IMG/VR virus record: IMGVR_UViG_3300031857_000488
Span: 1-39,783 of that record
Strand: one strand, 5' to 3'
DNA: 39,783 nucleotides
From: a virus
Numbering within the stretch: the stretch's first letter is position 1; each line of letters opens with the position of its first letter. The translations under genes and the position numbers were made by a program. Shown here piece after piece: positions 1 through 10,400 of the stretch. The notes under the pieces are model-generated. The model was not told where the DNA came from and did not search any database. It saw only the letters and a list, made by a program, of their open reading frames with translations.

Positions 1-1
1 T

Positions 2-2038
2 GTTGAAACACAGATGGCGGGTAAAGACATACTGATGGCTGCTCAGCAGAATTTTGGTGTCGACCCATGGACTGTTAATCCGAATGACCTTCCGGAAAAT
101 GAGAATGAGCTCCAGTTGTTCATGGAAATGAATTACAAGCCGTCCGTAGAGATTGCCCAAGAGGAGGCTATCAATACTATTCTCGAGGACAGTAGATACC
201 ATGACGTGCGCAAAAGGTGCGAGTATGACCTTATGGTATTAGGCATAGGGATTGCCAAGCACGAGTTTAACCCAGGCGATGGTGTCAGGGTTCAATACGT
301 AGACCCTGCCAATGTAGTTTATAGCTATACGGAAGACCCGTATTTCAGGGATTGCTTCTATTGGGGCGAGGTCAAGACCATTCCTATACCCGAGCTGACT
401 AAGCTCGACCCAAATCTGACGAATGAGCAGATGAAGGAGATTTCGAAGTATAGCCAAAGTTGGTATGACTACTTCAATGTCGCTCAGTTTTATCAGAATA
501 GTTTATTCCGTAATGACACGGCAACATTGCTGTTCTTCAATTACAAAACCACCCGCACTTTTGTTTACAAGAAGAAGCGCACTGACCTTGGTGGATATAG
601 GGTAATTGAGAAGGACGCTAATTTCAACCCTCCGGCAGAGATGATGGAGGAGCAGGAGTTTGAGCGCATAACCAAGACGATTGAAGTTTGGTACGAAGGG
701 GTGATGGTGATGGGGACTAATATTGTATTACGTTGGCAAATGATGGAGAACATGGTTAGACCTAAGTCTGCATCGCAAAACGCCATGCCGAACTACGTGG
801 CATGCGCTCCCCGCATGTACAAGGGCAACATTGAGTCCTTGGTGCGTAGAATGATTCCATTTGTAGACTTGATACAGCTCACTCACCTGAAGATGCAGCA
901 AGTTATTGCAAGGGTGGTGCCCGATGGTGTGTTCATTGATGCCGATGGCATTAACGAGGTAGACTTGGGGACAGGCGGGAAGTATACTCCAGAGGATGCT
1001 TTGAGGCTGTACTTTCAGACTGGTAGTGTTGTTGGTCGTAGTTTCACGCAGGACGGAGAGTTTAATCATGCTCGCGTTCCTATCCAAGAGCTCACTACAA
1101 GTTCTGGGGGCCAAAAGTTACAGGCTCTTATTGCGAACTACAACTACTACATGGACATGATTAGGGCGGTCACGGGCCTTAATGAAGCGAGGGATGCGTC
1201 TACTCCGGATTCAAGAACTTTGGTTGGCGTTCAGAAGTTAGCGGCATTAAATTCAAACACGGCAACGCGACATATTTTAGATGCATCCATATATATAACC
1301 AAGACTATTTCAGAGGGATTGGCATGTAGGATATCCGATATTCTCGAGTACGCGCCGTTCCGCGATGAGTTCATCAGTCAGATAGGTAGGTACAATGTGA
1401 CTATACTTGATGAGCTGAAGGATTTGTATATCTATGACTTTGGTATATTCATCGAGGTATCTCCAGATATAGAGGAGCGCGAGAAGATGGAGGCCAATGT
1501 ACAGATGGCCTTGCAGAAGGGGGATATCAATTTAGAGGATGCCATTGACATCCGTGAAATCCGGAATGTAAAGCTCGCTAATCAGTTGCTGAAGATAAGA
1601 AGGAAGCAGAAGCAAGAGTCTGAGCGTGCCTTTAAGATGCAGGAGTCGCAGACGCAGATACAAGGACAGATGGAGTCGCAGAGAATGGCCGCGCAAATAG
1701 CGATGCAGAAGATTGAGTTAGAGGCGCAGGCACAGATGAAGATAGAACAGGCTAAGGTTGCCTTTGGAATAGAGAGGATGAATGCAGAAGCTGGACTAAA
1801 GGCTAAGTTAATGGACCAAGAGTTCCAGTACAACTTAGAGCTTGCCCGGATGGAGGGAAGTGCTTTGCAGCAGCGTGAGTCATATAAGGAAAATGAGAAG
1901 GCTCGTAGAATAGGTATTACAAGTACTCAGCAGTCTCAGTTGATAGACCAAAAGAAAAACAACTTGCCCCCAATGAAATTTGAGAGCAACGAAGATAGTC
2001 TAGATGGGTTCGATTTATCAGAATTTAGCCCTCGGTAA
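2..2038 (+). CDS. Portal protein (5' end outside window)
   Basis: Portal of the head-tail vertex, the dodecameric ring through which DNA is packaged and ejected. The frame is open to the left edge before the first ATG at 14, and no start context is visible, so the true start lies outside the window. The visible 674 residues from that ATG contain the crAss-like portal core (for example YVDPANVVYSYTEDPYFRD near residue 95). From about residue 515 to 630 there is a long Gln/Glu/Met-rich helix predicted to be a coiled coil, as expected for the internal barrel of podovirus portals. It is followed by the putative scaffold and capsid genes, the standard head-gene order. The family assignment rests on remembered similarity and gene order; the truncation is seen directly. 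Confidence 0.85.
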   Translation, partial: VETQMAGKDILMAAQQNFGVDPWTVNPNDLPENENELQLFMEMNYKPSVEIAQEEAINTILEDSRYHDVRKRCEYDLMVLGIGIAKHEFNPGDGVRVQYVDPANVVYSYTEDPYFRDCFYWGEVKTIPIPELTKLDPNLTNEQMKEISKYSQSWYDYFNVAQFYQNSLFRNDTATLLFFNYKTTRTFVYKKKRTDLGGYRVIEKDANFNPPAEMMEEQEFERITKTIEVWYEGVMVMGTNIVLRWQMMENMVRPKSASQNAMPNYVACAPRMYKGNIESLVRRMIPFVDLIQLTHLKMQQVIARVVPDGVFIDADGINEVDLGTGGKYTPEDALRLYFQTGSVVGRSFTQDGEFNHARVPIQELTTSSGGQKLQALIANYNYYMDMIRAVTGLNEARDASTPDSRTLVGVQKLAALNSNTATRHILDASIYITKTISEGLACRISDILEYAPFRDEFISQIGRYNVTILDELKDLYIYDFGIFIEVSPDIEEREKMEANVQMALQKGDINLEDAIDIREIRNVKLANQLLKIRRKQKQESERAFKMQESQTQIQGQMESQRMAAQIAMQKIELEAQAQMKIEQAKVAFGIERMNAEAGLKAKLMDQEFQYNLELARMEGSALQQRESYKENEKARRIGITSTQQSQLIDQKKNNLPPMKFESNEDSLDGFDLSEFSPR

Positions 2039-2047
2039 AAATTGTTA

Positions 2048-2056
2048 TATATTTGC
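2048..2056 (+). promoter_or_regulatory. Putative Bacteroidota promoter -7 box (TATATTTGC)
   Basis: TATATTTGC matches the Bacteroidota -7 consensus TAnnTTTG. It lies in the short gap between portal and scaffold, 18 bases before the scaffold start. A convincing -33 TTG box at the usual spacing is not obvious, so the assignment rests on the -7 element and its intergenic position. Confidence 0.5.
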
Positions 2057-2073
2057 GCGAAATTTAATATACT

Positions 2074-3141
2074 ATGCAAGTACGAATTTTAACTGACGAG
2101 GAGATTAAGTCTCCTTCCGTTCAAGAAAAGGAAACTCAGGCTCAGAAGGAGCTTGAGAAAAAATTAGATGAGACTGGCGGTGAGCCGGGCTCTGGTAGTG
2201 CTGAACCGCCTAAAATCGGCGAGCAAGACGTTCTTTCATTTATTAAAGATAGATATCAAAAGCCCATCAATACTTTGGATGAGTTGTTTGAGTCTCGGGA
2301 GCAAAAGGAAGAGTTGCCAGAAGATGTCGCTGCTTTTTTCCGTTACAAGAAAGAAACAGGTCGCGGATTCGAAGACTATGTTAAGCTAAACCGAGATTTT
2401 AACAACGCAGACCCAGATGAGCTCCTCAGAGAATACGCTTTAGCTACGGAGGAGTTTTTAGAAAAGGATGATGTGGCTGATTTCTTGGCTGAAAAATTTG
2501 GATATGACGAGGATGCTGATGAGGCTGATTCGATAAAGAAGAAGAAGTCGGCTAAGAAACGAGAGGTAGCAAAAGCGAAAAAGTACTTCGAAGGTCTCAA
2601 AGAGCAATATAAGGTTCCGCTTGAGTCAAGGGATACCTTGCCGACTGATACTGAGGAGTACAGAAAGTACAAAGATTACCTAGACAGGGCGTCTAGTGAG
2701 CAGCAAGAAACGCAGCGTAAGAGTGAGTGGTTCAAGAAAAAGACAGAGGAGCTTTTTAACCCTGATTTCAAAGGTTTTGATTTCAGTATTGGAGAGAAAA
2801 AGCTCACCTTCATTCCGGCTGATGCTTCTGAGGTCAAGAATCAAAACTCTTCTCCTATGAACTTTATATCGAAGTTTTTAGATGAGCAGGGGTTGATTAA
2901 AGACCCGGCTGGTTACCATAGGTCCCTATCAATCGCGATGAATCCGGAGAAGTTCGCTAAGTTCTTTTATGAGCAAGGCGCGGCTGATGCGACACAGGAT
3001 TTGGCACAGAAGAGTAAGAACATAAATATGGACGTTCGAACTTTCGGTCAGCCTGTTAGTACCGGTGGATTCAAGGTTGTTGCTGCAAACCCGTCATCGT
3101 CTACATCGGGAGGACTTCGTATAAAAACCCTAAAAACCTAA
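2074..3141 (+). CDS. Scaffold-like capsid assembly protein
   Basis: A 355-residue, highly charged, helix-rich protein between portal and major capsid genes, the position of scaffolding proteins. The N-terminal 60 residues are low-complexity and acidic. The middle, about residues 85-200, has the patch LPEDVAAFFRYKKETGRGFE followed by a Lys-rich helix, which resembles scaffold proteins of crAss-like phages. The C-terminus is Ser/Gly-rich and ends in a basic tail (LRIKTLKT) that could dock on the capsid shell. The ATG at 2074 follows a promoter-like TATATTTGC box. The scaffold role is inferred from position and charge pattern; no catalytic motif is visible. Confidence 0.72.
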   Translation: MQVRILTDEEIKSPSVQEKETQAQKELEKKLDETGGEPGSGSAEPPKIGEQDVLSFIKDRYQKPINTLDELFESREQKEELPEDVAAFFRYKKETGRGFEDYVKLNRDFNNADPDELLREYALATEEFLEKDDVADFLAEKFGYDEDADEADSIKKKKSAKKREVAKAKKYFEGLKEQYKVPLESRDTLPTDTEEYRKYKDYLDRASSEQQETQRKSEWFKKKTEELFNPDFKGFDFSIGEKKLTFIPADASEVKNQNSSPMNFISKFLDEQGLIKDPAGYHRSLSIAMNPEKFAKFFYEQGAADATQDLAQKSKNINMDVRTFGQPVSTGGFKVVAANPSSSTSGGLRIKTLKT

Positions 3142-3147
3142 AAAAAC

Positions 3148-4635
3148 ATGCCAGTTAATGCATCCCCTTCATTTGCCTTGCAGCCATCTGCGTATAGGCA
3201 GACCTTGAATACTAACTACATTGGTAGTTCTAGTTTCAACTTCTTAAATCAATATCTTCCCGACATCTACGAGAAGGAGTTTGAGCGTTACGGTAATCGT
3301 AGCATCTCCGGCTTCTTGCGTATGGTTGGCGCGGAAATGCCATGTTCTTCCGACTTGATTAAGTGGGCTGAGCAAGGACGCCTTCACACCAAGTATACTG
3401 CCTGTACTTGTACTGACCATGCTGCTGGTGTGACGACTTTGACGGTGCCTACAACAAACAACAATGCTGCTTCAGGATATCCACAGGCATCTCAGCAGGC
3501 TCTTACTACTTCAACGGCACCGGGCACAAACTTCAATCTCCGTATCGGCCAAACCTTGCTGCTTCAAAGAGAAAATGGAACCGGCACATTTCACGCTGTA
3601 GTATCCGCAATCACTTATGCCAACTCTCTTGCCGCTCAAACTGCTACTCTTCAAATTTATGAAAATGCAGCAAATATTGCGGGCGGCGTTTTATCTTCTG
3701 GAACCTGGACCGTTTGGGTGTATGGCTCTGAGTTTAAAAAGGGCACGAATGGAATGGCCGAGTCTCTAATGCCTTATGATTTCATTTTTGAGAATAACCC
3801 AATCATCCTTAAGGACAAGTATTCTGTCACCGGTTCTGACATGACTCAAATTGGATGGGTTGAAGTAACTGGTGAGAACGGTGTTTCTGGATACCTTTGG
3901 TATATGAAGGCTGAGCACGACTCTCGTTTGCGTTTTGAAGATTATTTGGAGTCGTCTATGATTGAGGCCGTTCCTGTTGATAGCACAAATAGCGGTGCCA
4001 GTACCCAGGGATTCAAAGGAACAAGTGGTGTATTTCACTCCGTGACTAATCGTGGTAATGTGTTTAGCGGTGGCTATCCTACTAGCTTAATTGACTTTGA
4101 CGCCATCGTTCAACGTCTTGACAAGCAGGGTGCTATCGAGGAGAATGCACTGTTCCTTAACCGCGCAGCTTCATTCGCCATGGATGACTTCTTGGCCGCT
4201 CAAAACTCGTATGGCACGGGAGGAACTTCTTACGGCCTCTTCGACAACAACGAGCAAATGGCACTGAACCTTGGATTCCGTGGATTCCGTCGTGGTTATG
4301 ACTTCTATAAGTCTGATTGGAAATACCTTAACGACCCAACTATGCGTGGTCAGGGCACTGCATCAGGAACTGTAGGAGGCGCTATCAATGGTATGCTTGT
4401 ACCTGCTGGTACAACCAATGTGTATGACGAGGTAATGGGGCAAAACGCTAAGCGTCCATTCCTGCACGTTCGTTATCGCGAAACAGAGCAAGAAAGCCGT
4501 AAGTTTAAGACTTGGGTGACTGGTTCTGCCGGAGGTGCTGCCACGAGCGACTTGGACGCGATGGAGGTTCATTATTTGTCAGAGCGTACTATTTGTACCC
4601 TTGGTGCAAACAACTTCTTCATTTTCCAATCGTAA
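3148..4635 (+). CDS. Major capsid protein (HK97-fold, crAss-like)
   Basis: A 495-residue protein forming the icosahedral shell. Residues 41-60 (YEKEFERYGNRSISGFLRMV) followed by GAEMPCSSD and WAEQGRLH are the conserved N-terminal region I associate with crAss-like major capsid proteins, and the length is typical. The gene starts six bases after the scaffold stop and is followed by a strong intrinsic terminator, consistent with high, separately terminated expression. Codons are varied and the protein ends with an aromatic stretch (NNFFIFQS). The HK97 fold is established for this family and is not directly visible here. Confidence 0.88.
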   Translation: MPVNASPSFALQPSAYRQTLNTNYIGSSSFNFLNQYLPDIYEKEFERYGNRSISGFLRMVGAEMPCSSDLIKWAEQGRLHTKYTACTCTDHAAGVTTLTVPTTNNNAASGYPQASQQALTTSTAPGTNFNLRIGQTLLLQRENGTGTFHAVVSAITYANSLAAQTATLQIYENAANIAGGVLSSGTWTVWVYGSEFKKGTNGMAESLMPYDFIFENNPIILKDKYSVTGSDMTQIGWVEVTGENGVSGYLWYMKAEHDSRLRFEDYLESSMIEAVPVDSTNSGASTQGFKGTSGVFHSVTNRGNVFSGGYPTSLIDFDAIVQRLDKQGAIEENALFLNRAASFAMDDFLAAQNSYGTGGTSYGLFDNNEQMALNLGFRGFRRGYDFYKSDWKYLNDPTMRGQGTASGTVGGAINGMLVPAGTTNVYDEVMGQNAKRPFLHVRYRETEQESRKFKTWVTGSAGGAATSDLDAMEVHYLSERTICTLGANNFFIFQS

Positions 4636-4644
4636 ACTTTAAAC

Positions 4645-4675
4645 GGGGGGGCGGATTCCGCTCCCCCTTATTTTT
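4645..4675 (+). terminator. Rho-independent terminator after capsid gene
   Basis: A ten-base-pair GC-rich hairpin (GGGGGGGCGG / CCGCTCCCCC, three-base loop, one G-U pair) is followed by TTATTTTT. It starts ten bases after the capsid stop and precedes the next gene by about 20 bases. Confidence 0.88.
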
Positions 4676-4693
4676 AAATTAAAAAAAAATCAA

Positions 4694-5413
4694 ATGGAAA
4701 CCAAAGTATACAAACTCATAGGAGGGGCCGCTCCTGACAGTTTCTACCTCGCAAGCAGAAACACAACGGCCAGAAGGCTTTACCACTTCGACGGTAAGAC
4801 AAATAGAGCTCTCAGATATGCTAGAAATCAGAAGAGCCCTTTCGAGGACGAGCAAGACGGTAATTTCATTTTGGAGCCCATTGTCTTTGAGAATGGGTTT
4901 TTGACCGTTTATGAGGATAATCCTGTTCTGCAAAAGTTTCTTGAGGTTCATCCTGACAACGGGAAATTGTTTGAGCTCGTGGATAATCAAAAGGATGCTC
5001 AATCTGAAATTGATGAGTACGACTTGGAGCACGAGGCATTGACTAGGGCTCGGACTATGGAGTTCAAGATGATGGAGGCTATTGTCCGGATAAGTCTTGG
5101 TATTGACCCAGAGAAGATGTCTGTCCCTGAGATTAAGAGGGAGATTTACCGATTGGCCAGGAACTATCCGAGTGAATTGTTGTCTATGGCCAATGACCCT
5201 CATATAGCTCATGAGGGCACGGTATCTAAGATGTTTACGGATGGCTTATTGATTGCCAAGCGCAACACCGTGCACTACAACTTGCCTAATAACAAGAGCA
5301 AGCTGACAAACATTCCTTCGGACCAAACCGCGCAACAGGCTGTTAGTTCTTACTTCCTGACTGAAGAAGGCTCTCAGGCTATGGTGGTATTAGAAAAATT
5401 CATGCATCAATAA
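4694..5413 (+). CDS. Conserved head-region protein of unknown function
   Basis: A 239-residue soluble protein with no signal peptide or membrane segment. It carries the patch LRYARNQKSPFEDEQDGNFI near residues 39-58 and IVFENGFLTV near 63-72. I recognise this pattern as a protein recurrent next to capsid genes of Bacteroidota phages, but no biochemical role is known to me. The C-terminal half is helical, with VHYNLPNNKSKL near residue 196. It sits between the capsid terminator and a promoter-like element, so it is probably expressed with the virion genes by readthrough. A head completion or minor capsid role is only inferred from location. Confidence 0.7.
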   Translation: METKVYKLIGGAAPDSFYLASRNTTARRLYHFDGKTNRALRYARNQKSPFEDEQDGNFILEPIVFENGFLTVYEDNPVLQKFLEVHPDNGKLFELVDNQKDAQSEIDEYDLEHEALTRARTMEFKMMEAIVRISLGIDPEKMSVPEIKREIYRLARNYPSELLSMANDPHIAHEGTVSKMFTDGLLIAKRNTVHYNLPNNKSKLTNIPSDQTAQQAVSSYFLTEEGSQAMVVLEKFMHQ

Positions 5414-5420
5414 AACGTAT

Positions 5421-5429
5421 TATATTTGC
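5421..5429 (+). promoter_or_regulatory. Putative Bacteroidota promoter -7 box (TATATTTGC)
   Basis: TATATTTGC sits in the 29-base gap after the preceding gene, followed by an A-tract and the ATG at 5443. It is the same nonamer as the box before the scaffold gene. No clear -33 box was found. Confidence 0.55.
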
Positions 5430-5442
5430 AAAAAAAAACATT

Positions 5443-5781
5443 ATGGCAAAATTCATAAAATTCAGCGGGACCAATTTTGGCACTGCAGTCAATTTTGATG
5501 CTTACGTTGGGGCTGAAAACATTGCACGCATTACGGCGACTGCCACAACGGTAGTTATTACTTATTTGACTAGTAACAGCGCCACGGACGTATGTACAAT
5601 TACCATTCCGTCTGATACTACTGGCATATTCCAGCGCGAGCTAATAGACTTGATTTTGAATGCAAACTCTGTTAAAAGTGATGGTGGCGTTTCGTATATT
5701 GATGCTCCTGCCACATTTACTAATGGCCAGACTGCAGCAAATAATAAAATTGCGCTTTATGCAGACATTGCGCTAGCCTAA
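5443..5781 (+). CDS. Small predicted beta-rich virion-region protein
   Basis: A 112-residue Thr/Ala/Ile-rich protein with alternating hydrophobic residues (ITATATTVVITYL near residue 30), suggesting a compact beta fold. There are no cysteine motifs, membrane segments or enzyme signatures. It has its own promoter-like box upstream and its own strong terminator downstream, so it forms a monocistronic unit inside the head cluster. That is what one expects for an abundant small structural protein such as a capsid decoration protein. This role is inference only; I do not recognise the family with certainty. Confidence 0.65.
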   Translation: MAKFIKFSGTNFGTAVNFDAYVGAENIARITATATTVVITYLTSNSATDVCTITIPSDTTGIFQRELIDLILNANSVKSDGGVSYIDAPATFTNGQTAANNKIALYADIALA

Positions 5782-5804
5782 TCTCTCTTCCCCTTCTCCC
5801 CGGG

Positions 5805-5838
5805 AGCCACTCTCTGATTTTTCGGAGAGTGGCTTTTT
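5805..5838 (+). terminator. Rho-independent terminator after small structural gene
   Basis: A 13-base-pair stem (AGCCACTCTCTGA / TCGGAGAGTGGCT, TTTT loop, one wobble) is followed by TTTTTG. It lies 23 bases after the stop of the 112-residue protein. Confidence 0.88.
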
Positions 5839-5842
5839 GTTT

Positions 5843-5850
5843 TATTTTTG
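5843..5850 (+). promoter_or_regulatory. Putative Bacteroidota promoter -7 box (TATTTTTG)
   Basis: TATTTTTG matches TAnnTTTG. It lies immediately after the terminator T-tract and only seven bases before the ATG at 5858, so a transcript from it would have almost no leader. It would restart transcription of the ring/muzzle genes. Confidence 0.45.
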
Positions 5851-5857
5851 TGGCATT

Positions 5858-6574
5858 ATGATAAACGAGGTAAGAACGTCAGTGCTAGCGGTTGTCAATA
5901 AGAACAACTATGGGTATATCACCCCTTCTGACTTTAATCTGTACGCTTATCAGGCGCAAATGGATTTGTTCACGCAGTATTTTGAAATGTACAATACTAT
6001 TGTCGTTGCGGAAAATGCGCGTAAATCAGGCACCGACTATGCGAATCTAAAGCAAATAGCCGAAGAAGTAATTGATAGCTTTAGGGTGGATAACACTCCT
6101 GCCATAAGCAATAATTTCTTCCCGGTTCCAGAAGACTGCTACTACCTGACAAATGTATATTATAGCGGCAGGGATGTAGAGAAGGTGTCTCAAGCAAGAA
6201 TTAACATGCTGCTGTCATCGTCTCTCACGACCCCTTCAACGCTCTTCCCTGCTTATGTCATGACCGGCAATGTTATAGCGGCAACAGATACGCTGGCCTC
6301 GAAAATCGCCGTATACCCAACGTCTATTACGAGTGGCATTACGCTTAGTTACGTCAGGTATCCGAAGACGCCGAAGTGGACATATACCACACTTGTCAAT
6401 GGAGACCCTATATACAATCCATCTGCGGCAGACCACCAAGACTTTGAGCTGCCTGACTCCGACATGCCGAATCTTGTCGCTAAAATTTTACAGTATGCCG
6501 GAGTTTCGGTAAGGGAGGAAAACGTCTATGCCTTTGGTAGTAAATTGGAAAATAAAGGAGAGCAACCTCAATGA
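5858..6574 (+). CDS. Connector/ring protein, crAss-like
   Basis: Predicted head-tail connector component. The 238 residues open with INEVRTSVLAVVNKNNYGYI and DFNLYAYQAQMDLF, then FPVPEDCYYL near residue 90, VRYPKTPKW near 166 and DFELPDSDMPNLVAKILQYAG near 204. This pattern matches ring/tail-tubular proteins of crAss-like phages. I chose the ATG at 5858 over an upstream in-frame TTG, because conserved sequence starts here and the TTG lies inside the terminator/promoter region. The stop overlaps the next start by four bases (ATGA), suggesting translational coupling with the adjacent tail-stabilisation protein. Confidence 0.72.
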   Translation: MINEVRTSVLAVVNKNNYGYITPSDFNLYAYQAQMDLFTQYFEMYNTIVVAENARKSGTDYANLKQIAEEVIDSFRVDNTPAISNNFFPVPEDCYYLTNVYYSGRDVEKVSQARINMLLSSSLTTPSTLFPAYVMTGNVIAATDTLASKIAVYPTSITSGITLSYVRYPKTPKWTYTTLVNGDPIYNPSAADHQDFELPDSDMPNLVAKILQYAGVSVREENVYAFGSKLENKGEQPQ

Positions 6575-7494
6575 CATACATAAGTCAGTTTGATTATTAC
6601 GAGAATGGCGGGAATCTGCCACAAGACGCTAATTGGGGCTCGTATCAGTACGTGTCTCTTAAAGATATCGTCAATAACTTCATGTTGATGTATCAGGGCA
6701 ATAACGAGATAATCAACAACATAAACAGATACCAAGTGGTATTTCATGCCAAGCGAGGCATTCAGGAGTTGAATTACGATGCCTTCAAGGAGATTAAGGT
6801 CATTGAAGATGTTATCAGCACCGACCTTAAAATCGTATTGCCTTCCGACTATGTGAACTGGGTGAGGATATCACTAGAAGTGGATGGTGTATTGCTCCCT
6901 CTTAGTGAGAATATACAGACCAACTATGCGCTAGCGTACCTGCGAGACAATGCGGGGCAGCTTCTGTTCGACCAAAACGGGAATGTCTTGTCTCCCCAGA
7001 ATTCCGAGCTGGAGCTTGCTAGAATCAATGGAACGGCGCCAAGCATCTATATGAACCCGAATAGTCCGTATAACGGATACTATGGGTGGTCTATTGATGA
7101 TGTTTGGTATTTCAGGTACGGCATCGGGGGGATATATGGTTTGAACACGGAGACTGCGAATATCAACCCTACGTTTGTTGTTGATAAGCGCGACGGAGTT
7201 ATTAACTTCAGCTCTAATACTAGCGGAAGGCTTTGTGTTATTGAGTATGTTTCTGACGGGATGGAGAATGGCAACGATGCGGATGTGAGCGTCAACAAGA
7301 TGTTCGAGGAGTACATATACGCATACATAAAGTATGCGATTCTGAACAACAAGACTGGTGTTCAGGAGTATGTTGTCAAAAGAGCCAGAGACGACAAGAG
7401 AAACGCTTATAGGAACTCGAAGATAAGGCTCAGCAACATTCACCCTGGGCGATTGCTTATGAATATGCGTGGGCGCGATAAATGGATTAAATGA
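6571..7494 (+). CDS. P22 gp4-like tail stabilisation / ring protein
   Basis: A 307-residue adaptor expected to form a ring below the portal. Key conserved stretches are YVSLKDIVNNFMLMY (about residues 27-41), INNINRYQVVFHAKRGIQEL (48-67) and VLPSDYVNWVRIS (residue 93 onward), typical of the crAss-like ring protein related to P22 gp4. A charged C-terminal segment (RARDDKRNAYRNSKIRLSNI) follows a helix-rich region. The gene overlaps both neighbours by four bases, at its start with the preceding ring protein and at its stop with the muzzle gene, so the three are probably made in step. Confidence 0.78.
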   Translation: MTYISQFDYYENGGNLPQDANWGSYQYVSLKDIVNNFMLMYQGNNEIINNINRYQVVFHAKRGIQELNYDAFKEIKVIEDVISTDLKIVLPSDYVNWVRISLEVDGVLLPLSENIQTNYALAYLRDNAGQLLFDQNGNVLSPQNSELELARINGTAPSIYMNPNSPYNGYYGWSIDDVWYFRYGIGGIYGLNTETANINPTFVVDKRDGVINFSSNTSGRLCVIEYVSDGMENGNDADVSVNKMFEEYIYAYIKYAILNNKTGVQEYVVKRARDDKRNAYRNSKIRLSNIHPGRLLMNMRGRDKWIK

Positions 7495-10400
7495 AGATAG
7501 TATCTACTTTTACGAAGGGCAAGATGAATCAGGATTTAGACGAAAGGCTAATTCCTGAAGGAGAGTATATAACAGCGCAGAATATTAGGTCCGGCTCTTC
7601 AGAGACCACGAATGTAGGCGCGGTAGAAAAAATTAAGGGCAGCACTCAGATTACAACGCTGAAGGTAAGCGGCACTCAGATAAGCGCACTAGCAAAGTGC
7701 ATAGGCGCATATAGAGACGATACAAACGACAGGATTTACTGGTTTGTTCACGATGAAGACCCTATGTACAAGTTTGGTGTCTGCGACCTTATTGTTTCTT
7801 TCAGTCCATTGAACGGAGGGTTGACTTACCATGTTATTGATGAAGATAGGTTCCTGAACTTCAGTTATGACTATCCTATCAACGGGGTTAGTATGATTGA
7901 GGACTTATTGTATTTTACTGACAATCTGAACTCCCCGAAGAAAATCAATGTAAAGTACTCGTATTCAGATATTAGTAACGGAAGGCTAGAGGTGATTGTA
8001 TCTCCTCCGTCTAGCGCACCAGCAACGTTGTTGCAACAAAATTCAACGGCATCCAATTATATTGAAGACCGGTTCTTTGCTTTTGCATATCGGTACAAGT
8101 ATGAGAACGGCGATTATAGTGCGCTGTCTCAATTCAGTGATATTGCGTTCGTCCCCAAGTTATTCGGGATAGACCCGCCCACCATGCTTAATGATGGCAT
8201 GGTCAATTTATACAATCAAGTTGAGATAACGTATAACACGGGTAATAAGTGGGTCACGGAGATTGATATATGCGTCAAGGACTCTCAGTCTAATGAGATT
8301 TTCTTAATAGAAACTGTAAGCAAGAGCAAGGATTCTATAGGGGATAACTTACTCAAGACGGTCATATTCTCCAACAACAGGGCGTATTCTACGCTTCCGT
8401 CTACGGAGTGGTTTCGGCTGTACGACAATGTGCCTAGAAGAGCTTTGTCTCAAATAATCATGGGCAACAGGCTGTTCTACGGCAACTATGTTGAGGGGTA
8501 TGATATAAGCACTAAGTTTAACTATGCCCCTACTCTTATTAGTGAGACGAGCGTGGCGAATGAGGTGGTCATCAACACCACGCTTGCGTCATATTCCTAT
8601 GCGGCAAACTGGTATCAGACGGTAGCGGCTCAAACTGTTTCTAATGCTAGCTTCTCTGTCGATATGACCGGGAGGACGCAGACACCAAAGGGAGCAGTGA
8701 TAACATTTGATATAGATGTTCAGTCTAATAGAATAATTGGTGGCTCTGGACTTACTCAAAAGGCGGGGGTTGCTACAATAACATTTGAGTTTAAGGCTTT
8801 CCAAGATTATAATTCTCTAGACAATCTAATAACTAGCACTGAATTTAAGGCAGCATTAGGCGCTGTTACTATTGTTTCTTTGTTTCCAATTACAAATATT
8901 CCTGTTAATTGTGGCTATCCGTCTTGGGCTGATAAGTTCGTGTGTTGGGTGGGTGGTTCGCGAGATAGTTACTTCACTCGAGTTGTTGGCGGGAACCAAG
9001 TGGTTAATAATGGATTGATTGTAACTAGGTCCGGCAACGTACTGACCTTTACGCTTCCCGCTGTCGGCTATGAGGCGACAGGTCCTGCATATAGGCATGA
9101 GTATTTTAATATCACCTACGCGCCTCAAGTGTCTATATCGTACAGCGGGGCTAATTCCCCGGGTGCCACAAAGAGCCTTCATAGCAACAGGACGTATCAG
9201 CTGGGCATGGTCTATATGGATGATTATGGCAGGTCTTCAACGGTTCAGTTTAGCAAGAACAGCACAATTGACATACCTGCAAGCGCATCGGTAACGAGGA
9301 ATTATATCAGGGCGACTATACCTAAAACGCAACTAGCGCCTACATGGGCGACTAAGTATAAGTGGGTGCTGAAGGCGACAAAGGCAGGCTACGAGACGAT
9401 ATACGCGAACGTATACTATCCAGAGGGCGATTCCGGAAAGGTATGGGTGAAGCTCGATGGCGAGTCCCAGAATAAAATAGAGGTTGGCGATACGTTGGTA
9501 GTGAAGCGTGATTCTTCTGGCGCCACTTCAAATCTATTGAAGGCTAAAGTTCTCGACAAGGAAGCTAAGCCTGATGGATGGCTTCCGTCTGTAAGCGCCC
9601 CTGCTGGCGTCTATATGAGTCTAAAGCCTGAGGGGTGGTCTGCTAAATACAGCCCAGACAATAACAGGGAGACCGGGTATCTTGCGTTTTCATCTGATGA
9701 CCAGGTCGCTGCGCTTGGACATTGTTATGCTAGAATTCCCTTATTTTCTACGGTTGGTTTGACCACTACGAGGTGGGCTGTTCCCGCCGGCGCTACAGTA
9801 AGAGTTTATATATGGGTATTTCGACTTGGCAGAAATTGCGGCGGGAATACCAACAACTGCGGCAGGCGAGAGTCTGTTTTGGACATAACTAAGGTTGCGG
9901 GCACTAATTATGCTAATTTCAAAGATTTCTGGGAAAGAGAGGGCATAGATGTCGCAAATATGATGGTTAAAAGCGACGGTGGATGCCCAGATATAAATGG
10001 TCAGAATACAGATGTCTATAGCAATGTGTTTTTAACTGCCGTTGACGCAATTCCTGCTATAAGCAACGGAGAGAACAAATATCAGTTTGCCGTTGATGCT
10101 CCCGGTGATGTAAGCGACTCTACCAAGCCATTGTACTTAACTATAAGGAATGGAACTCCTGCATGTGGCCGAAGAGACTCAAGGATTGAGGCTTTTGTAG
10201 AGATAAGGAATAATGACCAGTTCTTGGCTTTTGAGACAGAGCCTAATGATGCGCTGCCTAATGTGTTCTACGAGAACAACGAGGTCTTTACTATAAATAA
10301 CAAGTTGCACTCTGGTAACGTACAGACTCAAACGGCGCTTTTGTCATCCATAAGTAACTTAGGATTTTATGACTGCTGGACGTTCGCCAATGGAGTAGAG

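Noticed and set aside
5837-5857. TTG start of the ring protein at 5837
   Set aside because: The added seven residues come from the terminator tail and promoter box; the ATG at 5858 begins the conserved part.
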